8,417 bases of DNA from Bacteroidetes bacterium UBA2234 (GTDB lineage: Bacteria > Bacteroidota > Bacteroidia > NS11-12g > UBA955), in the NCBI GenBank assembly GCA_002347985.1, contig DDYM01000010.1:1462-9878 (forward strand). Reading direction: 5' to 3'. Both the position numbers and the translations under genes were made by a program. Numbering within the stretch: position 1 is the first letter of the stretch; each line of letters starts with the position of its first letter. Positions 1-6,073 of this stretch are shown here, piece by piece. The notes under the pieces were generated by a model. It was not told where the DNA came from, did no database searches, and was given only the letters and a program-made list of their open reading frames with translations.

Positions 1-1500
1 GCCGCTGTTTGGCAATTGCCTGTCATTTTTTTGATTGAAAACAATGGCTATGGATTGAGCACGCCATCGAACGAACAATTTCGCTGTAAGCAATTCATTG
101 ACAAGGGAATCGGCTATGGCATGGAGACCGTTCAGGTAGATGGAAATAACATTTTGGAGGTGTATCACACTGCGATGCATTGGGCCGAAGAACTTCGCAA
201 CAATCCCCGACCGATCATTTTTGAGGCGCTTACATTTCGCATGCGCGGTCATGAAGAGGCCAGCGGCGTGAAATATGTACCCACCCATTTGTTCGAGGAA
301 TGGGGTAAGAAAGATCCATTGATCAACTACGAAAGCTACCTTAGAGAATTGGGCATTTTGACTGATGCGATTGTGGATCAGTATAAAAAAGAATTTTTGG
401 CCGAAATCGAAGCAGGATTGGAAGCCACATTTGCTGAGGAAGAAGTTGTACCCGATTTGGCAGAGGAAATGGACGATATGTATGCGCCTGTTGAATTTGC
501 CGATGATTTCCAATGCTTACAGAGCGCACCAGAGAGCGATCGAGAATTGCGTTTGGTGGATGCAATCAAAGAAGGTTTGGAACAGAGTATGGAACGACAT
601 GACAACCTGGTGATTATGGGTCAAGATGTGGCAGAATATGGCGGCGTTTTTAAAATCACGGAGGGCTTTGTTGAAAAATTTGGAAAAGGCAGAGTTCGCA
701 ACACGCCCATTACAGAGAGTTCCATTTTGGGAGCGGGATATGGATTGAGTATTGTAAAACAAAAGGCGGTTGTGGAGATGCAGTTTGCCGACTTTGTCAC
801 TTGTGGATACAATCAAATTGTAAACAACCTGGCCAAAAGTCATTATCGATGGGGGCAGCCAGCGGATGTAGTTGTTCGCATGCCAACGGGTGCGGGTGTA
901 CAAGCGGGACCCTTTCACAGTCAGAGCACGGAGGCATGGTTTTACCACGTTCCCGGATTAAAAATATATTATCCAAGTACGCCGGGCGATGCAAAGGGAT
1001 TGTTGATGCGCGCCATCGAAGACCCCAACCCCGTGTTATTTTTTGAGCACAAGTTACTGTATCGATCGGTGAGCGGCGGCGTAGCCGCCGCCCCATACCT
1101 CGTAGAAGAAGGAAAAGCCGCTGTCCATAATCACGGCGACGATTTCTGTATCATCACTTACGGATGGGGTGTACATAAAGCCCTAGATTGCATCAAAGAA
1201 CATAAACTCAATGGCCGGATCGTTGATCTCAGAACCCTCCTTCCGTGGGACAAAGAAGAAGTAGCCGCCCAAGTCAAAGCCACGGGAAAAGTCCTCGTCC
1301 TCACCGAAGACACAATCACCGGTAGCATCGCATCCGATATCGCCGCTTGGATTTCAGAACACTGCTTCCAAGACCTCGATGCCCCCGTTCAAAGATTGGG
1401 TAGCCTCGACACCCCCGTACCATTGGCCAAAACCCTTGAAGACCATTTCCTTCCTTGGGATCGCCTGCCCATGGCGTTAAAATCACTCATCGAATATTGA
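1..1500 (+). CDS. Fused 2-oxoacid dehydrogenase E1 (alpha+beta), 5' end outside window
   Basis: This is the thiamine-diphosphate E1 of a branched-chain 2-oxoacid or pyruvate dehydrogenase complex, which decarboxylates the oxoacid and passes the acyl group to the lipoyl E2. The frame is open from base 1, and 499 codons are present before TGA. The end of the E1-alpha half comes first: ENNGYGLST (residues 13-21 of the visible part) is the tail of the ThDP/metal-binding motif, and RMRGHEEASG lies near residues 80-89. An acidic linker (about 130-175) leads into the E1-beta half: GQDVAEYGGVF (207-217), TPITES with the ThDP-contacting Glu (235-240), GPFHSQS with the conserved His (304-310), and VDLRTLLPWD (408-417). 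The fused arrangement is common in Bacteroidota. The TTG at 16 encodes an internal leucine, not a start. Sequence does not settle whether the substrate is branched-chain oxoacid or pyruvate. Codon use changes after about base 1080 (see findings). Confidence 0.93.
   Translation, partial: AAVWQLPVIFLIENNGYGLSTPSNEQFRCKQFIDKGIGYGMETVQVDGNNILEVYHTAMHWAEELRNNPRPIIFEALTFRMRGHEEASGVKYVPTHLFEEWGKKDPLINYESYLRELGILTDAIVDQYKKEFLAEIEAGLEATFAEEEVVPDLAEEMDDMYAPVEFADDFQCLQSAPESDRELRLVDAIKEGLEQSMERHDNLVIMGQDVAEYGGVFKITEGFVEKFGKGRVRNTPITESSILGAGYGLSIVKQKAVVEMQFADFVTCGYNQIVNNLAKSHYRWGQPADVVVRMPTGAGVQAGPFHSQSTEAWFYHVPGLKIYYPSTPGDAKGLLMRAIEDPNPVLFFEHKLLYRSVSGGVAAAPYLVEEGKAAVHNHGDDFCIITYGWGVHKALDCIKEHKLNGRIVDLRTLLPWDKEEVAAQVKATGKVLVLTEDTITGSIASDIAAWISEHCFQDLDAPVQRLGSLDTPVPLAKTLEDHFLPWDRLPMALKSLIEY
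1073..1091. repeat. Perfect GC-rich inverted repeat inside the E1 gene
   Basis: Arms GCGGCGGC (1073-1080) and GCCGCCGC (1084-1091) are exact reverse complements separated by GTA. They lie in codons for SGGVAAAP in the E1-beta half. No T-tract follows, so this is not an ordinary intrinsic terminator. It sits exactly where leucine codon use changes. It may simply reflect Gly/Ala codons. Confidence 0.6.
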
Positions 1501-3443
1501 CAACTGAAAAAGGAAATATCAACCCATCACAACCCCTCTCGATCGACACCAGCTCCGAGTCGGCCTTGGCATTTTCCTTCGTCAACGACACCCAGCAGCA
1601 TATATTTTTGACAGGAAAAGCAGGAACGGGTAAAACAACCTTCCTTAAGAACCTACTGTCGCAAACGCTCAAAAAAACAGTTGTCGTTGCTCCCACGGGT
1701 GTCGCCGCGATCAATGCTGGCGGAAGCACCATCCATAGCATGTTTGGACTTCCCACTCGTGCTTATGTACCTACCCATGAACCGGTTGACCCAAACATCG
1801 CCAACAACACGGCCATGATTAGGGAACATTTTCATTACCCCAAAGTAAAACGGGATCTCTTTCAAGCTCTCGAATTGTTGGTAATCGATGAAATATCAAT
1901 GGTTAGGGCTGATTTATTCGATGCCATAGACACCGCACTTCGTTTTGCAAGAAACAGTTCCAAACCCTTCGGCGGCGTTCAATTGCTGCTCATTGGCGAT
2001 CTTCTTCAGCTCCCCCCCGTGGTTACAGAAAATGAACGCGGACTTATCTACCACTACTACGCCACAGAGTTTTTCTTTTCCTCCAAAGTATTCCCTAGTC
2101 TTGAACTAATCACCATCGAGTTAAAGACCATATACCGTCAGAGCGATAGGCAGTTCATCAACCTGTTGAACCAAATTCGATCCAACCAAATGGAAAGCTG
2201 GGACTACGAAAATCTGTCGGAACGTATTCAAACCGATTTTCAACCCAAAGAGCCCGGCTGGATCACCCTTACCACCCACAACAAACAGGCGGAAGCAATC
2301 AACGAAAAAGAACTCGCCAAACTTGAAGCCGCTGAAAAGCAATATGTTGCAAAGGTATCCGGTGAATTCAACGAGGGCAGCTTCCCAACAGAAGGCATAC
2401 TACGACTCAAAGAAGGGGCTCAGGTGATGTTTGTCAAGAACGACACATCCTATGAAAAGCGATATTACAACGGCAAAATTGGCACAGTAACACATATTGG
2501 AGGAAACAGTATTTTCATTCAATGCAACGACGGAAAGCCGGCGATGGAAATTGAAAGAGAAACGTGGAAAAACCTTCGATACAACTACAACGCTACCGTG
2601 GAAACAGTTGAGCAAGAAGAAGTAGGCAGCTTTGAGCAATTCCCCGTGAGATTGGCTTGGGCCATCACTGTGCACAAAAGCCAAGGTTTGACTTTCGAAA
2701 AGGCAATGATTGATGCTGGGAAGAGTTTTGCACCCGGACAAGTTTACGTTGCATTGAGTAGATGCACCAATCTCAATTCTATGGTTTTATTAACTGCGAT
2801 TCGGGCCCAGAACATCATGACCGATCAACGGATTTTGGAATTCCACGAATCTCAAGCAAAAACCCGCGATTTATTTGAGATTTTGGAAGAAAAGCGGCAG
2901 GCCTACCACAAACAGCAACTGATGGAGGTGTATGGCGTGAAGCATTTGCATTATGAATTCAATGGATTGATGATCGCCATTTCAAAGGAAAAGAGCTCAA
3001 AAATCACGACAAAATTTGCTGAATTGTCGCCGATACGACTCCAATTTCAAGAGATGGATGCTACGGCGCAAAAGTTCCAACGATCCATTGCCAAGATGTT
3101 CCATGAACATGAAACCCGTTGGGAAAATTTGGAGAGATTGCCAAGCGAAGAGGAGCAGACTCAGGCCCAAGAGGAACTCACCCAATTGTTAATCGAACGA
3201 TGCACGAAGGCAGGCAATTACTTTGCAGACATGCTGAGTGAACAAATAATCGAACCCGTAAGAAGGTCGTTTAGCGAAGTTGCCAGAGGCGGAAAACCCA
3301 TCGGATCACAAAAAATACGTGATCGCGTTGGCGATTTCCAATCCCATTGTTGGTCTTACATCAAAAAACTATATAAAGTAAAATACGGGGAAGTACCCCT
3401 CTTTGTGAGTGAGCACAAAATCAACAATCCCGAAGAATTCTAG
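1497..3443 (+). CDS. PIF1/RecD-like superfamily 1B helicase
   Basis: This is an ATP-dependent DNA helicase of the PIF1/RecD2 type, acting in the cytoplasm on DNA in replication, repair or recombination. With the TTG start at 1497 it has 648 residues. Motifs in order: Walker A GKAGTGKT (40-47), motif Ia APTGVAAINAGG (65-76), Walker B VIDEIS (129-134), motif III GDLLQLPP (167-174), YRQ (213-215), a small beta-rich segment typical of the 2B/SH3 insertion (about 306-360), HKSQG (393-397) and VALSRC (418-423). The last 190 or so residues are charged, mostly helical by appearance, and match nothing I recognise. The frame opens at 1440 and has no ATG or GTG before Walker A. TTG 1497 is preferred because TTGA overlaps the E1 stop, as in translational coupling; TTG 1455 would add 14 residues. 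No Shine-Dalgarno is seen for either. The gene ends directly against the ychF stop codon. Confidence 0.9.
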   Translation: MTTEKGNINPSQPLSIDTSSESALAFSFVNDTQQHIFLTGKAGTGKTTFLKNLLSQTLKKTVVVAPTGVAAINAGGSTIHSMFGLPTRAYVPTHEPVDPNIANNTAMIREHFHYPKVKRDLFQALELLVIDEISMVRADLFDAIDTALRFARNSSKPFGGVQLLLIGDLLQLPPVVTENERGLIYHYYATEFFFSSKVFPSLELITIELKTIYRQSDRQFINLLNQIRSNQMESWDYENLSERIQTDFQPKEPGWITLTTHNKQAEAINEKELAKLEAAEKQYVAKVSGEFNEGSFPTEGILRLKEGAQVMFVKNDTSYEKRYYNGKIGTVTHIGGNSIFIQCNDGKPAMEIERETWKNLRYNYNATVETVEQEEVGSFEQFPVRLAWAITVHKSQGLTFEKAMIDAGKSFAPGQVYVALSRCTNLNSMVLLTAIRAQNIMTDQRILEFHESQAKTRDLFEILEEKRQAYHKQQLMEVYGVKHLHYEFNGLMIAISKEKSSKITTKFAELSPIRLQFQEMDATAQKFQRSIAKMFHEHETRWENLERLPSEEEQTQAQEELTQLLIERCTKAGNYFADMLSEQIIEPVRRSFSEVARGGKPIGSQKIRDRVGDFQSHCWSYIKKLYKVKYGEVPLFVSEHKINNPEEF

Positions 3444-4541
3444 TTACACGTTAAAGCGGAAGTGCATGCAATCTCCGTCTTTCACCACATATTCTTTTCC
3501 TTCAACCCTCAACTTCCCAACCTCTCTACAAGCGGCTTCAGAACCGTAGTGAATGTAATCTTCATAGGCGATTACTTCGGCACGAATAAATCCTTTTTCG
3601 AAATCAGAGTGAATTTCACCGGCTGCGCCTGGGGCTTTTGTGCCTTCGGTGATTGTCCAAGCACGAACTTCTTTTACTCCTACGGTAAAGTATGTGATGT
3701 AATTCAACAATTTATAGGCAGCATGAATCAACTTCTCTACCCCACTTTGCTCCAATCCCATTTCCTGGAGGAACATTTGCCTGTCTTCAAAACTCTCTAA
3801 ATCGGCAATTTCTGCTTCGATGGCTGCTGAAATCAAAATCAACCCGGCATTCTCACCCGCGATCGCAGTTTTCACCGCTTCAACATATGCGTTTCCGTTG
3901 TTCACGCTATCTGGATCCACGTTGCACACGTACAAAACAGGTTTGTCGGTCAGCAAATTCAGATCTTTAATAACGACTCTTTTCTCGGGTTCGATATCCA
4001 ATGTTCTGGCATTTTTCCCGGTTAATAGGTGGGCTTGAAACGCTTCACAAACCTCCAACATCCTCGCCGCATCTTTGTCGCCCGTCTTCGCTTGTTTTGC
4101 AATTTTCGCAATTGTCTTTTCCAAAGATTCCAAATCTTTCAACTGCAATTCAGTATCGATAATTTCTTTGTCGCGCACAGGGTTCACCGAACCATCAACG
4201 TGAATGATATTATCGTCGTCAAAGCAACGTAAAACATGCAAAATCGCGTTGGTGTTTCTGATATTTCCCAAAAACTGATTTCCCAGCCCGTCTCCCTTGC
4301 TCGCTCCTTTCACCAATCCGGCGATATCAACGATTTCGATGTTGGTTGGCACCAAACTGAGGGGATTGACCAAGGCGGCCAATTTGTTCATTCGAATATC
4401 GGGAACGGTGATTGTACCAACGTTTGGTTCGATTGTACAGAAGGGGAAGTTTGCAGACTGCGCTTTTGCGCTTGAAACCGCATTAAAAAGGGTTGATTTC
4501 CCTACATTGGGAAGACCCACGATACCACATTGCATTGCCAT
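3444..4541 (-). CDS. ychF: Redox-regulated ATPase YchF (OLA1 family)
   Basis: This is a cytoplasmic P-loop NTPase of the TRAFAC class, known in other organisms to prefer ATP, bind ribosomes and affect stress and redox responses. At 365 residues it has the usual family length (E. coli about 363). Visible elements: P-loop GLPNVGKST (9-17), NFPFCTIEPN (31-40), G3 region DIAGLVKGAS (72-81), a helical, charged insertion (about 125-200), NVDP (207-210) in place of the canonical NKxD of GTPases, and the C-terminal TGS domain (about 278-365) with FTVGVKEVRAW and a final FRFNV. Cys35 in NFPFC aligns with the cysteine I recall being implicated in redox control of E. coli YchF. The first ATG gives MAMQCGIVGL, matching the usual N-terminus. 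It follows glmM by 12 bases but also has its own likely -7 box. Confidence 0.97.
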   Translation of the reverse strand: MAMQCGIVGLPNVGKSTLFNAVSSAKAQSANFPFCTIEPNVGTITVPDIRMNKLAALVNPLSLVPTNIEIVDIAGLVKGASKGDGLGNQFLGNIRNTNAILHVLRCFDDDNIIHVDGSVNPVRDKEIIDTELQLKDLESLEKTIAKIAKQAKTGDKDAARMLEVCEAFQAHLLTGKNARTLDIEPEKRVVIKDLNLLTDKPVLYVCNVDPDSVNNGNAYVEAVKTAIAGENAGLILISAAIEAEIADLESFEDRQMFLQEMGLEQSGVEKLIHAAYKLLNYITYFTVGVKEVRAWTITEGTKAPGAAGEIHSDFEKGFIRAEVIAYEDYIHYGSEAACREVGKLRVEGKEYVVKDGDCMHFRFNV

Positions 4542-4548
4542 TGGGGCG

Positions 4549-4556
4549 CAAATTTA
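4549..4556 (-). promoter_or_regulatory. Candidate -7 promoter box for ychF, overlapping the glmM stop codon
   Basis: On the minus strand the sequence reads TAAATTTG, an exact match to the Bacteroidota -7 consensus TAnnTTTG. It ends 7 bases before the ychF ATG, which implies a near-leaderless transcript. Its first three bases are the TAA stop of glmM. I found no convincing -33 TTTG at normal spacing: TTTTG at 4581-4585 is about 24 bases away. Confidence 0.5.
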
Positions 4557-5933
4557 GTTTAATAAATCGCCAATATCTTGCAAAATCTTACGAGTAAGGT
4601 TTTCTGCAGTGTTAATACTGTCGCTTTCGGCATAAATACGGATGATTGGCTCGGTGTTGCTTTTACGCAAATGAACCCAATCATTGTCGAATTCAATCTT
4701 TACTCCGTCAATTGTGTTGATGGGCTGCTTCTTATATTTCTTTTGGATTTTTTCCAAAATACCATCCACGTCTGTTCCTGCTTGTAACTCCGCTTTGTTC
4801 TTCGACATGCGGTAATTGGGATAGGTGGCTCTCAAGGCAGAGGCACTCAAACCTGTTTCGGCCAAATGACTCAATATCAAAGCAATACCTGCGAGTGCAT
4901 CTCTTCCGTAATGCAATTCTGGCACGATGATACCTCCGTTTCCTTCACCTCCAATCACAGCACCAATTTCCTTCATTTTCTCTACCACATTTACCTCACC
5001 CACGGCACTCGCTTCATATTTTTGACCTGCTTTCTCGGTGATATCACGCAAGGCCCTTGTGCTACTTAAATTGCTCACGGTGGGTCCTGGCGTATGTCGC
5101 ATATAATAATCAGCAACCGCCACCAACGTATATTCCTCGCCAAACATTTCGGCATCATCACAGATCAGAGCCAGACGATCAACATCTGGATCTACCACAA
5201 TACCCAAATCACATTTAGAAGATTTCACTTCTGATGCAATCTGACCCAAATGCTCAGGAAGTGGCTCTGGGTTGTGTGCAAAATGTCCGGTAGGCTCGCA
5301 ATTGATTTCGATCACTTCTTCCACACCCAAGGCCTTCAATAAAGCTGGCACTGCGATTCCGCCCACGCTATTTACAGCATCGATTGCGATTTTATACTTT
5401 TGGGCGGCAATCAATTCGGGCTTTACCAACTCCAACGCCAATATTTTTTCGATATGCATTGGCAGGTAATCCTTTTGAGTACGGGTACCCAAATGATCCA
5501 CCGTTGCAAAGGCAATTTCTGCTGATTCTGCCAATTGAAGAACCGTTTCACCGTCTTCTGCGCTGATAAACTCCCCTTTGTGATTCAGCAACTTAAGGGC
5601 GTTCCACTGCTTGGGATTGTGACTTGCGGTAAGGATGATTCCACCGGCGGCCTTTTCTTCCATCACAGCCATTTCCACTGTTGGCGTGGTGCAAAGACCC
5701 GCATCCAGCACGTCCATCCCCAAAGCCATAAGCGTATTTACAACCAATTCATGGACCATCGGACCACTGATGCGTGCGTCGCGACCCACTACCACTTTTT
5801 TGCCCTTTTTGCGCTGCAAAAGCATGCTTCCATAGGCAGAAGTGTATTTGACAACATCAATGGGCGTAAGGTTTTCACCGCTTACACCGCCCAACGTACC
5901 ACGAATTCCAGAGATCGATTTGATGAGAGTCAT
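4554..5933 (-). CDS. glmM: Phosphoglucosamine mutase (alpha-D-phosphohexomutase family)
   Basis: It most likely interconverts glucosamine-6-phosphate and glucosamine-1-phosphate in the cytoplasm, supplying UDP-GlcNAc for peptidoglycan and other envelope polymers. The protein has 459 residues in four-domain hexomutase order: an N-terminal ISGIRGT (7-13), the phosphoserine loop TASHNP with catalytic Ser104 (102-107), the metal loop DPDVDR (248-253), the sugar-binding loop GEGNGG (329-334) and the phosphate-binding loop RKSNTEP (423-429). GEGNGG resembles the archaeal-type GlmM loop more than the E. coli GEQSGH form, so a broader glucose or mannose phosphate specificity is possible. I chose ATG at 5931-5933, giving MTLIKSISGIRG; the TTG four codons upstream would fall inside the promoter box. 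It is first in a glmM-ychF pair and is transcribed divergently from ftcD. Confidence 0.92.
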   Translation of the reverse strand: MTLIKSISGIRGTLGGVSGENLTPIDVVKYTSAYGSMLLQRKKGKKVVVGRDARISGPMVHELVVNTLMALGMDVLDAGLCTTPTVEMAVMEEKAAGGIILTASHNPKQWNALKLLNHKGEFISAEDGETVLQLAESAEIAFATVDHLGTRTQKDYLPMHIEKILALELVKPELIAAQKYKIAIDAVNSVGGIAVPALLKALGVEEVIEINCEPTGHFAHNPEPLPEHLGQIASEVKSSKCDLGIVVDPDVDRLALICDDAEMFGEEYTLVAVADYYMRHTPGPTVSNLSSTRALRDITEKAGQKYEASAVGEVNVVEKMKEIGAVIGGEGNGGIIVPELHYGRDALAGIALILSHLAETGLSASALRATYPNYRMSKNKAELQAGTDVDGILEKIQKKYKKQPINTIDGVKIEFDNDWVHLRKSNTEPIIRIYAESDSINTAENLTRKILQDIGDLLN

Positions 5934-5942
5934 AAAGAACCG

Positions 5943-5950
5943 CAAAAATA
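5943..5950 (-). promoter_or_regulatory. Candidate -7 promoter box for glmM
   Basis: The minus strand reads TATTTTTG, an exact fit to TAnnTTTG, ending 9 bases before the glmM ATG. TTTTG at 5963-5967 lies about 12 bases upstream, closer than expected for a -33 element, so only the -7 part is supported. The box argues against the upstream TTG (5943-5945) as the start codon. Confidence 0.5.
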
Positions 5951-6036
5951 ACGAAATCCCACCAAAATCGGATAGTTTTCATGACTTATTCTTTACAAAC
6001 AATCGAAATCCTTTGGGGGAAATCGCAACGAAATAA

Positions 6037-6059
6037 GCGTTAAACTTCGGGCGTTAAAC
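6037..6059 (+). repeat. 9-base direct repeat GCGTTAAAC x2 upstream of ftcD
   Basis: GCGTTAAAC occurs at 6037-6045 and 6051-6059 with TTCGG between, 14 bases start to start. The second copy ends 2 bases before the -7 box of ftcD, so the pair occupies the -33 to -10 region. A regulator or sigma-factor contact site is possible. No regulator gene is visible in the window to pair with it. Confidence 0.45.
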
Positions 6060-6061
6060 AA

Positions 6062-6069
6062 TAAATTTG
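6062..6069 (+). promoter_or_regulatory. Candidate -7 promoter box for ftcD
   Basis: TAAATTTG matches TAnnTTTG exactly and lies only 4 bases (CACC) before the ftcD ATG. Transcription would begin at or within a few bases of the start codon, giving a leaderless or nearly leaderless mRNA. No clear -33 TTTG is present at the expected distance; the GCGTTAAAC repeat is there instead. Confidence 0.55.
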
Positions 6070-6073
6070 CACC

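Noticed and set aside
517..948. 143-codon open frame on the minus strand inside the E1 gene
   Set aside because: It lies wholly antisense to well-conserved E1-beta coding sequence and shows no recognisable motif.
3387..3399. GGGG-AAGTA-CCCC stem as a terminator for the helicase
   Set aside because: Only four base pairs, inside the coding sequence, and followed by a poor T-run.
5943..5945. TTG as the glmM start, giving four extra N-terminal residues
   Set aside because: It lies within the probable -7 box, and the downstream ATG gives the usual GlmM N-terminus.
5535..5951. 138-codon open frame on the plus strand opposite glmM
   Set aside because: It is antisense to the catalytic serine loop region of glmM; the protein has no recognisable features.
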